Assembly: GCF_051487185.1 (NCBI RefSeq)
Contig: NZ_JAHVDK010000005.1
Span: forward strand, 124,001 to 188,000
Source of the DNA: Inquilinus limosus_F
GTDB lineage: Bacteria; Pseudomonadota; Alphaproteobacteria; DSM-16000; Inquilinaceae
Direction: 5' to 3'
DNA: 64,000 nt
Under the pieces are notes generated by a model that worked only from the letters and a program-made list of their open reading frames with translations, was not told the DNA's origin and made no database searches. Below, piece by piece: positions 51,797-60,545 of the stretch. The stretch's first letter is position 1. Each line of letters starts with the position of its first letter. The position numbers were made by a program, and so were the translations under genes.

Positions 51797-53704
51797 TCAC
51801 TCCGGCACGCCGGCCTTGACGAGGCCCTCGACGAAGGTGTCGCAATGCGCGAAGCCGGCCAGAGCCCGGCGGAGCTCGCCGACATGGATGGGGGGCCCGA
51901 CCCTGTTCCGCGCCTCGATGAAGGCCTGCGCCTCCTGCATCAGCCCGAGATGGCCGCAGCAGCTGATCAGCGTGTTGTAGTGTCCCGAGTACTCGGCGAA
52001 CGCGGCCACCGAGGCGCGCAGGAAGGGCAGCGCCTCGCCGAACCGCCGCGCGCCGAGCAGGGCGAGGCCATGGATGGCGGTGTAGATCCCGGCGAAGCTG
52101 TCCATCGGGCTCATGCGCAGCGCCTTGCCGGTCTCGGCGATAGCCTCCTCGAACTGCCCGGCGCGGAGCAGCGCCCATCCGAGCGCCGTCCGGCCCAGCG
52201 CGAAGCTGGGGTTGAGGTCGTGCATCGCCCGGAGCTCGGCGAGCGCCCGTTCGTGGTGCCTTCCGGTGCTGAGGCTCAGCCCCAGCGTCATTCGCGCCCA
52301 GGGCTCGCTGGGATCGAGCGCGATGGCGTCCTCGGCGTGCCGAGCCGCCTGCCGGTAGCCGTCCGTCCTGTCCGGCCACCAGTAGCACAGCGCCGCCCAC
52401 CAGACGGCCCAGCTCAACAGGGCGTGGGCCCTGGCGTAGCCCGGCTCGATCTCGATCGCCCGCCGTAGGAGGGCCCGCGCCTCCTCGTTCTGCCGGCGGC
52501 CGACGCGGTTGATCAGGCCCATCGCGCGCACCACCAGGCCCCAGGCATCGATGCTTCCAGGCGGCCTGGATGCGGCGCGGAAGCTCTCCTCGGCGTAAAG
52601 ATGGGGCTCGATCGCGGCGACGACGTGGCCGGTGATCTCGTCCTGGACCGCGAAGATGTCGTCGAGCGCGCGGTCGTACCGCTCGGCCCAGATGTGCTTG
52701 CCGGTCTCCGCATCGATCAGCTGGGCCGTCACCCGGATGCGTCCGACGGCGGTCCTGACACTTCCCTCGACGACATAGCGGACCCCCAGCTCATGCGCGA
52801 CCTGCCGGACGTCGACGGATCTTCCCTTGTAAGTGAAGGCCGAGTTGCGGGCGATCACGAAGAGCCAGCGCAGGCGGGAGAGGGCCGTGGTGATATCCTC
52901 GGTGATCCCGTCCGCGAGATAGTCCTGAGCGGGATCGCCGCTCATGTTGAGGAACGGCAGGACCGCGATCGACGGGCCGCCGGGAAACCCCGGGGCGCTT
53001 TCGGGCGCGGCCCCTCGGCGATCCACCTCGCCGGGCTGCCCGGCGATGACCACACCGAGTGTTTTGACCGGGGTGGCGATATTCTTGAGTTTCCTGGGGC
53101 CGAGATCGACGAAGGCGGCATCCACCTTGCCTCGGACCTCATGGTAGACCTTCTCGGACAGGCAGATGCCGCCAGGCTGTGCTATCGCTTCCAATCTCGC
53201 GGCGACGTTCACGCCTTCGCCATAGATGTCCGATCCCTCTCCGACGACTTCGCCGAGGTTGATGCCGATCCTGAGGACCATGTGTTCCGGCTCGGGCGTG
53301 CCGGCATTGGCCTCAGCCATCTTTCTCTGAAGCTGGATCGCGCACTCGACTGCGGCAACCGCGCTCGCGAACTCCAATAGAACCCCGTCGCCCAGCAGCT
53401 TGACGATCCGGCCGCCGTGGGAGAGCACGGTGGGCTCAAGCACCTCGCTTCTGCGTCGCTTCAGCAGCGCGAGCGTTCCCGCCTCATCGGCTTCCACCAT
53501 CCGTGAAAAGCCGACCACATCTGCCATCAGAATGGCAGCCAACCGGCGATGATGGCCCGATCCTTCAATCAACTTCGGAGACCCGTTGCGACGCAGCGAA
53601 CGTCGGCCTCGCAAGGGTCTCACGAGCAATGCCCGTTCGCAATGAGGGGAGCGACTGGCGCAATGGCGTTGGCATGCCGACGACCGCTTGTTGGAAACAG
53701 GCAT
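51797..53704 (-). CDS. Class III cyclase domain–TolB-like–TPR protein
   Basis: A 635-residue signalling protein. Residues about 55–220 form a class III adenylate/guanylate cyclase domain with the metal Asp residues in AAILMADVVGFSRMVEADEA and LLGDGVLLEF, and GEGVNVAARLEAIAQPGG. A TolB-type N-terminal-like region follows (SIAVLPFLNMSGDPAQDYLA to GVRYVVEGSVR), then TPR units to the end. Many proteins of this architecture occur in Rhizobiales and Rhodospirillales. The start is uncertain: homologues begin near RRLAAIL, so the first ~50 residues may not be translated. Confidence 0.85.
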   Translation of the reverse strand: MPVSNKRSSACQRHCASRSPHCERALLVRPLRGRRSLRRNGSPKLIEGSGHHRRLAAILMADVVGFSRMVEADEAGTLALLKRRRSEVLEPTVLSHGGRIVKLLGDGVLLEFASAVAAVECAIQLQRKMAEANAGTPEPEHMVLRIGINLGEVVGEGSDIYGEGVNVAARLEAIAQPGGICLSEKVYHEVRGKVDAAFVDLGPRKLKNIATPVKTLGVVIAGQPGEVDRRGAAPESAPGFPGGPSIAVLPFLNMSGDPAQDYLADGITEDITTALSRLRWLFVIARNSAFTYKGRSVDVRQVAHELGVRYVVEGSVRTAVGRIRVTAQLIDAETGKHIWAERYDRALDDIFAVQDEITGHVVAAIEPHLYAEESFRAASRPPGSIDAWGLVVRAMGLINRVGRRQNEEARALLRRAIEIEPGYARAHALLSWAVWWAALCYWWPDRTDGYRQAARHAEDAIALDPSEPWARMTLGLSLSTGRHHERALAELRAMHDLNPSFALGRTALGWALLRAGQFEEAIAETGKALRMSPMDSFAGIYTAIHGLALLGARRFGEALPFLRASVAAFAEYSGHYNTLISCCGHLGLMQEAQAFIEARNRVGPPIHVGELRRALAGFAHCDTFVEGLVKAGVPE

Positions 53705-53705
53705 C

Positions 53706-53746
53706 TTGACATGAGACGATCATCTCATGATACGATCTTTGTATCA
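53706..53746 (+). promoter_or_regulatory. Promoter with two overlapping inverted repeats ahead of the NTF2/TetR pair
   Basis: TTGACA at 53706–53711 is followed after 17 bp by GATACG, a credible sigma-70 promoter. Its spacer is the near-perfect 18-bp palindrome ATGAGACGATCATCTCAT (53711–53728), and the -10 overlaps a second dyad TGATAC-N7-GTATCA (53728–53746). The layout is that of a repressor-controlled promoter; the TetR gene of the same operon is the likely repressor. Confidence 0.65.
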
Positions 53747-53769
53747 AATACCCGATCGAGGATCCGGCC

Positions 53770-54192
53770 ATGTCCCTGACACCTGCCGAGATGGATCAGA
53801 AGATCGACGAGCACTTCGGCTTCGAAGCCCGCGACGACGTGGACGGCGTTCTGTCCACCCTCGCGCCGGACGTGCAGCATGATGTGATCGGATGGCCGAC
53901 CGGCCCGATCCAGGGCCGCGAGAATGTGCGGCCCTTCTACGAGGCGCTGTTCGCGGATCTGGCGGAAGGCGAGGTGACGGGCAGCCGGCGGCTCTACGGC
54001 GAGGGATTCCTCGTCGACGAATCTATCTGGCGCGGCCGGGCGGTCGGGCGCCCCTTCGGTCTCGAAGGCCGGGGGCGGCCGCTCGAGTTCCGCCTGCTGC
54101 ACGTGATCGAGTTCGCCGAGGACGGCGGAATCCAACGGGAAGCCGTGTGGACCGATCTGGCCGCGATCATCCGGCAACTGCCGCAGGGCTGA
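53770..54192 (+). CDS. NTF2/SnoaL-like protein
   Basis: A 140-residue protein of the nuclear-transport-factor-2 fold. The N-terminal helix (EMDQKIDEHFGFEARDDVDG), VQHDVIGWPTGPIQGRENV and the strand LEFRLLHVIEFAEDGGI fit SnoaL-like polyketide cyclase/limonene-epoxide-hydrolase relatives, but no catalytic signature can be assigned. It is co-transcribed with the TetR gene two bases downstream and is preceded by a promoter carrying two dyads. Confidence 0.8.
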   Translation: MSLTPAEMDQKIDEHFGFEARDDVDGVLSTLAPDVQHDVIGWPTGPIQGRENVRPFYEALFADLAEGEVTGSRRLYGEGFLVDESIWRGRAVGRPFGLEGRGRPLEFRLLHVIEFAEDGGIQREAVWTDLAAIIRQLPQG

Positions 54193-54193
54193 C

Positions 54194-54925
54194 ATGTCGA
54201 CCAGAAGTGCGCCGGAGCGCGCGAACCAGCGCTACCGGACCCGCAAGGACCTGATCGCCGCGGCCGCGCGTCTGATGAAGAACGGGCGGAAGCCGAGCCT
54301 CGAGGAGGTCGCCGAGGCGGCGCTGGTCTCGCGGGCCACCGCCTATCGCTATTTTCCCAATATCGAAGCGCTTCTGGTCGAAGCCACCGTCGATATTGCC
54401 GTGCCCAACGGCGAGGCCGTGTTCGCCGACGATCCGTCGGAGGACATGGAAGAGCGGGTCGACAGGGCCGAGGCGGCGATGCACCGCATCGTGTTCGGGA
54501 ACGAAGCGGCGATCCGGCTGATTCTGGCGGCCTCCCTGACCCGGGCGGCGGCGGGGCCGGTCGACGAGGCCATGCCGCTGCGCCAGAACCGCCGCACGCC
54601 CCTGATCGAGGCCGCCCTGGCTCCCGCCCGCCGCCGGCTCAGGAAGGACAGCTATGACCGGCTTCGGGCCGCGCTCGCCATGATCTTCGGCTCCGAATCG
54701 ATGATCGTCTTCCGCGACGTCCTGCGCCTCGACGAGACCGTCGCCCGCGAGGTGAAGAGCTGGGCCGTCCGTGCCCTGGTCCGTGCCGCTCTCGAGGAGT
54801 CGCAGCCGGCTCGCCCCGCCGGGGAACGCGTCTCGGAAACTACAGCGAATTCCCGGAAGGGCTCGCGGCTCGGAGACCGGAGCAAGGGCGGGTCGCCCGC
54901 CATCGAGCGAAGCCCAGGAGGGTGA
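54194..54925 (+). CDS. TetR/AcrR family transcriptional regulator
   Basis: A 243-residue repressor. The helix-turn-helix is PSLEEVAEAALVSRATAYRYF, followed by PNIEALLVEATVDIAV; the ligand domain is all-helical. The ATG lies just after the TGA of the NTF2-like gene, so translation is coupled. The last ~30 residues (after EESQPARPAGE) are low-complexity and basic. Autoregulation through the inverted repeats at 53.71 kb is the simplest model. Confidence 0.88.
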   Translation: MSTRSAPERANQRYRTRKDLIAAAARLMKNGRKPSLEEVAEAALVSRATAYRYFPNIEALLVEATVDIAVPNGEAVFADDPSEDMEERVDRAEAAMHRIVFGNEAAIRLILAASLTRAAAGPVDEAMPLRQNRRTPLIEAALAPARRRLRKDSYDRLRAALAMIFGSESMIVFRDVLRLDETVAREVKSWAVRALVRAALEESQPARPAGERVSETTANSRKGSRLGDRSKGGSPAIERSPGG

Positions 54926-55012
54926 TTTCCATGCCAAGGTCGACTGTCTGGTCGGGTTCGGTCTGCTCGAGCCCGGAGCCCGTGCACGACGACGCCCGAC
55001 CCGCCCGGCCCA

Positions 55013-56056
55013 TCAACCCGGACGCGACCGAAGCTTGTCGATCCATGCGCGGGCGGTCCTGAGATCGTTCGTCTCGTAGCCTTCGGTAAAGCGGTCGTAG
55101 ACGGAGGAGAGGAGTTCGTGGGCCCCGGAGATCTCGCCGCTTCGGTGCCGGAGCTGGGCCAGGCTCGTCGCGGCCCGCAACTCCCATGACAAGGCGCCCT
55201 GCCGCCGCGCCAGATCGAGCGCCTGTCGGCAGTCTTCCTCCGATTGCAGGAGCTCGCCCTTGACGCGCAGCAATTCCGGCAGGCACCAGAGCTCCTCGTT
55301 CCGCTCCGCCATCCCGAGCGCCTCCTCGATCACGCTGCGGGCCTCCGCCGGCCGCCCGTCAAGGGCCAGGCCCTGGGCCAGTGTCCCGAGATAAGCCGGT
55401 AGGCGCATGAAAAACTCCGCCTCGCGAATCAGTCCGATGGCGAAGGCCAGAGCGCTCGGCACGAGTTGCGGATCGCGCAATGGTGCCAGGTCGACAAACC
55501 AGATCCCGTGCTCATAGGCGGAAATCAGGGCGTCGGCGGTGGCGAGCGCGACGGTCGTCTTGCCGATGCCGCCCGGCCCGACGATGGAGACGATCCGGTG
55601 CTGCGGCAGCTGCCGCAGCAACGCTTCAAGGGTATCGGCGCGACCGATCGTCCGCATGGAGGAACGCGGCAGGTTGTGCAGACGCGGGGCAGCGGGAGGC
55701 CGGACCGCCGCGACCGGCTCGCAGAGTTCGACCGGCGCGACGAAACGGTAGCCGCGGCCGGGAACGTTCGCGACATAGCGGTGGCCGGGCCGGCCCTCGC
55801 CCAACGCCTTTCTCAGCGCCGTGATATGGACCCGGAGATTGGTCTCCTCGACGATGACATCAGGCCAGACGCGGGCCATCAATTCTCTCTTGGTGACCAA
55901 CTCGCCTGCACGTTCGACCAGGGCGGCCAGGATCTCCAGGGACCGATGGCCCAGGCGCACTGGTCTTTCCCCCTCCAGAAGGAGTTGCCGGGACGGAAGG
56001 AGGCGGAAAGGGCCGAACGAAAAGGCGCGTTCGCGCGAGGCGGACGCGTCGACCAC
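55013..56056 (-). CDS. Winged-helix ATPase regulator with a large internal deletion
   Basis: A 347-residue relic of a much longer regulator. Residues 10–110 are an OmpR/PhoB-type winged helix (FGPFRLLPSRQLLLEGERPV, VHITALRKALGEG, RYVANVPGRGYRFVAPVE). Residues about 135–209 begin an NB-ARC/AAA domain with Walker A VSIVGPGGIGKTTVALATAD and DLAPLRDPQLVPSALAFAIG. At residue 209–210 the text jumps, in frame, to the C-terminal TPR end normally found several hundred residues later (FMRLPAYLGTLAQGLALDGR, then QGALSWELRAATSLAQLRHR and the VYDRFTEGYETNDL tail). Full family members run to about 900–1000 residues. Walker B and sensor parts are gone, so ATP-dependent function is probably lost; DNA binding may remain. 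Confidence 0.82.
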   Translation of the reverse strand: MVDASASRERAFSFGPFRLLPSRQLLLEGERPVRLGHRSLEILAALVERAGELVTKRELMARVWPDVIVEETNLRVHITALRKALGEGRPGHRYVANVPGRGYRFVAPVELCEPVAAVRPPAAPRLHNLPRSSMRTIGRADTLEALLRQLPQHRIVSIVGPGGIGKTTVALATADALISAYEHGIWFVDLAPLRDPQLVPSALAFAIGLIREAEFFMRLPAYLGTLAQGLALDGRPAEARSVIEEALGMAERNEELWCLPELLRVKGELLQSEEDCRQALDLARRQGALSWELRAATSLAQLRHRSGEISGAHELLSSVYDRFTEGYETNDLRTARAWIDKLRSRPG

Positions 56057-56314
56057 GGCAGTTAACCTCTTTTAACGAATCCTAACTTGACGAAGAGTAT
56101 GGGCGACGCGGTCGGCTTGTCTATTCGACGGTGCGGGCGCATCGGCGATGCCCGCCGCTCGGAACTGTCAGGTCTCGGATCGTGCGGCAGGACACCGATC
56201 CGTCCCTCACAGATTCACAACGCTTAACTCGTCCCGGCCCGCTTCAGCTGGCTAACGTCTGTCGGCCACCTCGATTGGCCGGACAGCCGCGCCCGACCGG
56301 AAGGAAGCCCGCCG

Positions 56315-56791
56315 ATGCCCTATGCGCTCAACGTCAATGGCAAGACCCATTCGGTCGATGTGGACGGGGACATACCCCTGCTGTGGGTGCTGCGGGACCT
56401 CATCGGCCTGACCGGAACCAAGTTCGGCTGCGGCATCGCGATGTGCGGCGCCTGCACGGTCCATCTCGACGGGCAGGCGGCACGGTCCTGCGTCACCACC
56501 GTCGAGGACGCCGCCTCATCCGCGATCACCACCATCGAGGCGATCGGCGAGACCGATCCGGGCGCCCGCGTCCAGCGGGCGTGGCTCGCGGAAGAGGTCG
56601 TGCAGTGCGGCTACTGCCAGTCCGGCCAGATCATGTCGGCCGCGGCTCTGCTCGCGGTCAATTCCTCACCGACCGACGAGGACATCGACGCCGTGATGGC
56701 CGGCAACATCTGCCGCTGCGGCACCTATCCGCGCATCCGCGCCGCCATCAAGCGGGCCGCCGGCCTGACGGTGACCGAGGAGGGCCGTTGA
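56315..56791 (+). CDS. iorA: (2Fe-2S) small subunit of an isoquinoline 1-oxidoreductase-type Mo-hydroxylase
   Basis: A 158-residue electron-transfer subunit. The plant-type cluster ligands are in GCGIAMCGACTVHLDGQAAR and the second, C-terminal cluster in VQCGYCQSGQIMSAAALL and NICRCGTYPRIRAAIKRA, as in IorA and other xanthine-oxidase-family small subunits. The large subunit gene follows after one base. There is no separate FAD subunit; the partner cytochrome gene further on would take the electrons. Confidence 0.92.
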   Translation: MPYALNVNGKTHSVDVDGDIPLLWVLRDLIGLTGTKFGCGIAMCGACTVHLDGQAARSCVTTVEDAASSAITTIEAIGETDPGARVQRAWLAEEVVQCGYCQSGQIMSAAALLAVNSSPTDEDIDAVMAGNICRCGTYPRIRAAIKRAAGLTVTEEGR

Positions 56792-56792
56792 T

Positions 56793-58943
56793 ATGAGCAT
56801 CCTCGCCGCCACTCTTTCCGGCCAGCTCTCGCGCCGGTCCTTCCTGATTTCCGCGGCCCTGGCGGGCGGCAGCCTGGTGATCGGGCCACGCTTCGCCGAG
56901 GCCGCCGAGACGTTCGTCCCGGACCCCTTCATCCGCATTCCGCAGGCCGGCAAGATCGAGCTGGTGATCCCATCCGCGGAGATGGGGCAGGGTGTCTACA
57001 CGGCGATCGCCATGCTGATCGCCGAGGAGCTGGAGGTCTCGCTGGACCAGGTCCAGGTCACCCCGGCGCCCGCCGATCCCTCGCGCTATGCGCACCCCCT
57101 GCTCGGCGACCAGGTGACGGGCGGTTCCGTCACCATCCGCGGCTTCTGGGAGCCGATGCGCCGCGCCGGAGCCGCGGCCCGGATGATGCTGATCGCCGCC
57201 GCCGCGCGGGACTGGGGTGTCTCTGCCTCGGCCTGCCGGGCCGAGGGCGGCGAAGTCATTCATCCCGAGAGCGGCCGCCGCGTCGCCTACGGCGCGCTCG
57301 CCGACAAGGCCGCGCGGGAACCGGTGCCGCAACAGGTCGATCTGAAGCCGGCGGCGGAGTTCAAGCTGATCGGCAAGACGCTGCGGCGCATCGACACCCC
57401 GGACAAGGTGAACGGCAAGGCCCTGTTCGGGCTCGACGCCCATCCGCCCGGCGTCAGGTTCGCGGCCCTGGCCATCTGCCCGACCTTCGGGGGAACGCTG
57501 AAGGCGGTGGACGACAGCGACGCGCTGCGGGTCAAAGGCGTGCGCCAGATCGTCCGGCTGAGCGATGCCGTCGCCGTCGTGGCCGACCACACGGGGGCCG
57601 CCCGCAAGGGACTCGCCGCGCTGCGCGTCACCTGGGATCCGGGCGCCAACGGCAGCCTGACGACGGCCGAGCTCGAGCGCCGCGCCGACGCCGCCATGGC
57701 CGGCGACGCAGCGCTGGTGGCGCATGAGAGCGGCGATGTCGCCGACGCCGAGGCCGCCGGTTCCGGCGGCATCGAAGCCGTCTACCGCATGCCCATCCTC
57801 GCCCATACCGCCATGGAGCCGATGAACTGCACGGTCCATGTGCGCCCGGACTCCTGCGAGGTCTGGGTCGGCACACAGGTGGCGGGCCGTGCCCGCCAGG
57901 GCGCCGCGCAGGTCACCGGCCTGCCGGTCGAGAAGGTGGTCGTCCACAACCACCTGCTCGGCGGCGGGTTCGGCCGGCGCCTCGATTTCGACGGCGTCGT
58001 CATGGCGACCCGGGTGGCGCAGCAGGTGGACGGGCCGGTGCAGGTGGTCTGGAGCCGGGAGGAGGACATCCGCCACGACTCCTACCGCTATCTCAATCTG
58101 AGCCGGCTCGTGGTCAGGCTCGGCCCCGACGGGCTGCCGGTCTCCTGGCGGCACCGCGTGGTCGGCCCCGCGATCATGGCGCGGTTCCTGCCGATCCTGT
58201 TCAAGGACGGGATCGACCTCGACATCACCGGCGGCGCCGAGAGCCCGTACGACATCCCGAACAAGCGGGTGGAATTCGTCCGGCACGAGGGGCCCGAGGG
58301 CATGCTGACGGGCAACTGGCGCGGCGTCGGACCCACCCGCAACGCCCCGGCCATCGAGGGCGGCATCGACGAGGCGGCGCATCTCGCCGGCCGCGATCCC
58401 GTGGAGTATCGCCGTCAGCTCCTGGGTGGGGCGCCGCGGCTGCGGGGCGTGCTGGACCTGGCGGCCGAGCGCTCCGGCTGGGGCACGCCGCTCGGGACCG
58501 ATCGTGGCCACGGCGTGGCCGTGCTGGCGGATTTCGGCAGCTTCGCCGCTCTGGTCGCGCAGGTGCATGTCCACCAGGACGGCACCCTGAAGGTCGAGCG
58601 CATGGTCTGCGCCGTCGATTGCGGGCAGGTCGTCAATCCCGACATCCTGCGGCAGCAGGTCGAGAGCGGCATCGTCTACGGGCTGAGCGCCGCGTTGTAC
58701 GGCCGCCTCACCATCGCGGACGGGGCCGTCGTCGAGGGCAATTTCGACGACTCGCCCGTTCTGCGCATCCACGAGTGCCCCCCGATCGAGATCCACATCG
58801 TCTCCAGCAGCCAATCACCGGGCGGGGTCGGCGAGCTCGGCACGCCGGGGGTCGCGCCGGCGCTGATGAACGCGATCTTCGCCGCGACCGGCAAGCGCCT
58901 GCGGGAGCTGCCGATCGACACTCGCCAGCTGAGGAGGGCGTGA
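56793..58943 (+). CDS. iorB: Molybdopterin-binding large subunit (IorB-type aldehyde/xanthine dehydrogenase family)
   Basis: A 716-residue subunit that holds the molybdenum cofactor and hydroxylates an N-heterocycle or oxidises an aldehyde. The N-terminus has a twin-arginine signal (LSRRSFLISAALAGGS), so the complex is folded and exported to the periplasm, carrying the small subunit along. Conserved segments include MGQGVYTAIAMLIAEELEV, GGGFGRRLDFDGVVMATRVA and the C-terminal active-site Glu in SPGGVGELGTPGVAPALMNA. It needs the cofactor made by MoaC/MoeA. The cytochrome gene begins two bases after the stop. Confidence 0.92.
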   Translation: MSILAATLSGQLSRRSFLISAALAGGSLVIGPRFAEAAETFVPDPFIRIPQAGKIELVIPSAEMGQGVYTAIAMLIAEELEVSLDQVQVTPAPADPSRYAHPLLGDQVTGGSVTIRGFWEPMRRAGAAARMMLIAAAARDWGVSASACRAEGGEVIHPESGRRVAYGALADKAAREPVPQQVDLKPAAEFKLIGKTLRRIDTPDKVNGKALFGLDAHPPGVRFAALAICPTFGGTLKAVDDSDALRVKGVRQIVRLSDAVAVVADHTGAARKGLAALRVTWDPGANGSLTTAELERRADAAMAGDAALVAHESGDVADAEAAGSGGIEAVYRMPILAHTAMEPMNCTVHVRPDSCEVWVGTQVAGRARQGAAQVTGLPVEKVVVHNHLLGGGFGRRLDFDGVVMATRVAQQVDGPVQVVWSREEDIRHDSYRYLNLSRLVVRLGPDGLPVSWRHRVVGPAIMARFLPILFKDGIDLDITGGAESPYDIPNKRVEFVRHEGPEGMLTGNWRGVGPTRNAPAIEGGIDEAAHLAGRDPVEYRRQLLGGAPRLRGVLDLAAERSGWGTPLGTDRGHGVAVLADFGSFAALVAQVHVHQDGTLKVERMVCAVDCGQVVNPDILRQQVESGIVYGLSAALYGRLTIADGAVVEGNFDDSPVLRIHECPPIEIHIVSSSQSPGGVGELGTPGVAPALMNAIFAATGKRLRELPIDTRQLRRA

Positions 58944-58945
58944 GG

Positions 58946-59605
58946 ATGCCACCGCGTTCACGCCAGATCGGTCTGGTGGTCCTGGCCTCGATCACCTCGG
59001 CGGCGATCACGCTCGGGGTCGGGTACAGCATTGCCAACTCTGCACCGCAGGGCCAGGAGGCGGCCCGGCAACTCAAGGATGTCGCCGCGTTCCAGTCGAT
59101 CGCGGACATCGGCGACCGCTCGCGCGCCCTCTTCACCGAGGCGGCGAAGGTCATCACCGACCCGCGCTGCATGAACTGCCACCCGGTCACGCGCCAACCC
59201 ACGCAGGGCGACGACATGCATCCGCACATCCCGTTCATGCAGGCGGGCGTCAGCGGCATCGGCGTGGATGGCCTGGCCTGCAGCACCTGCCATCGGGCGG
59301 AGAACACGAGCGTCTCGGGCAGCCGCCTCCGATCCATCCCCGGCAACGCGCACTGGTCCCTGGCGCCGCTGAGCATGGGCTGGCAAGGGCATTCGCTCGG
59401 CTATATCTGCCGCCAGCTCAAGGATCCCGAGCGCAATGGCGGCCGCAGCCTGGCCCAGATCCGGCAGCACCTGGCCGAGGACCATCTCGTGGCCTGGGCG
59501 TGGCATCCGGGCGAGGGGCGCCGGCCCGCCCCCGGCACCCAGGCCGAGTTCGGCGCGCTCGTCGCCGCCTGGATCGAGACGGGCGCCGAGTGCCCGCCGG
59601 AGTGA
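58946..59605 (+). CDS. Membrane-anchored di-heme cytochrome c partner of the Mo-hydroxylase
   Basis: A 219-residue periplasmic protein with one N-terminal anchor helix (QIGLVVLASITSAAITLGVG). Two heme-binding CxxCH motifs are present, CMNCH and CSTCH, with several Met and His residues as possible axial ligands. Its place just after iorAB, which lacks an FAD subunit, indicates that it passes electrons from the molybdenum enzyme to the respiratory chain. I recognise the association but no named family beyond that. Confidence 0.8.
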   Translation: MPPRSRQIGLVVLASITSAAITLGVGYSIANSAPQGQEAARQLKDVAAFQSIADIGDRSRALFTEAAKVITDPRCMNCHPVTRQPTQGDDMHPHIPFMQAGVSGIGVDGLACSTCHRAENTSVSGSRLRSIPGNAHWSLAPLSMGWQGHSLGYICRQLKDPERNGGRSLAQIRQHLAEDHLVAWAWHPGEGRRPAPGTQAEFGALVAAWIETGAECPPE

Positions 59606-59651
59606 AGCAGCGGGATCGCCAGGCCGCATCGCGGATGAAGGGAGATCCGTT

Positions 59652-60500
59652 ATGAAGACCTGGTTCATCACTGGCGCATCGCGTGGCTTCGGCCTGCGGA
59701 TCGCGCAGCTGGCGCTGGCGCAGGGCGACAATGTCGTCGCCACCGCACGCAAGGCGGCGGCCGTGGCCGAAAGGCTGGGGGAGCATCCGAACCTGTTGGC
59801 CATGCCGCTCGACGTCACCGACGAAACGCAGGCCCGCGCGGCTGCGGCCAGGGCGGTCGAGCGGTTCGGCCGGATCGACGTGCTGCTCAACAATGCGGGC
59901 TTCGGCCTGCTCGGCGCCGTCGAGGAGGCGACGGCCGAGGAGGTCGAGGCGCTGTACCGCACCAATGTGTTCGGCCTGCTCGCGGTCACGCGCGCGGTGC
60001 TGCCGCAGATGCGGGCGCAGCGGTCCGGACGCATCCTCAACATCTCGTCGATCGGTGGCTATCGCAGCGCGCCGGGGTTCGGGGTCTACTGCTCGACCAA
60101 ATTCGCGGTGGAAGGTCTTTCCGAAGCGCTCCACCACGAGCTGGCGCCGCTCGGCATCCATGTCACCGTCGTCGAACCCGGCTATTTCCGCACCGATTTC
60201 CTGGATTCGTCATCGCTGACCACGAGCGGCACCCGGATCGGCGACTATGACGGCACGGCCGGCGCCACGCGCAGCCGCGCGGCCGACCTCAATCACGGCC
60301 AGCCGGGCGATCCCGACAAGCTCGCCAGCGTGCTTGTCGCCTTTGCCGACACGCCCAACCCGCCGCTGCGCCTGCCGCTGGGGAGCGACACCGTGGCCGC
60401 CATCGAAGCCAAGCACGTCGCCGACGCCGCGATCCTGGCGGAATGGCGATCCGTGGCTGTCTCGACCGACTTCGTCCCGCCGGGTTCCGGCGCGGGCTGA
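59652..60500 (+). CDS. SDR family oxidoreductase
   Basis: A 282-residue classical short-chain dehydrogenase. The motif WFITGASRGFGLRIAQLAL binds cofactor, with an Arg-rich second strand (ATARKAAAVAERL) suggesting NADP(H). NNAGFGLLGAVEE, the Ser of ILNISSIGGYRS and YxxxK in GVYCSTKFAVEGLSEAL complete the catalytic set. It follows the iorAB–cytochrome genes by 46 bp on the same strand and may be part of that operon. Confidence 0.9.
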   Translation: MKTWFITGASRGFGLRIAQLALAQGDNVVATARKAAAVAERLGEHPNLLAMPLDVTDETQARAAAARAVERFGRIDVLLNNAGFGLLGAVEEATAEEVEALYRTNVFGLLAVTRAVLPQMRAQRSGRILNISSIGGYRSAPGFGVYCSTKFAVEGLSEALHHELAPLGIHVTVVEPGYFRTDFLDSSSLTTSGTRIGDYDGTAGATRSRAADLNHGQPGDPDKLASVLVAFADTPNPPLRLPLGSDTVAAIEAKHVADAAILAEWRSVAVSTDFVPPGSGAG

Positions 60501-60545
60501 CGAGCGACACCGCAGCCGGCTTCACGCCGGCTGCGGCAGGCCGGA

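Noticed and set aside
51797..52468. Plus-strand long frame opposite the cyclase–TPR gene (Arg/Pro/Ala-rich)
   Set aside because: A GC-skew shadow of the real gene, with the typical antisense residue bias.
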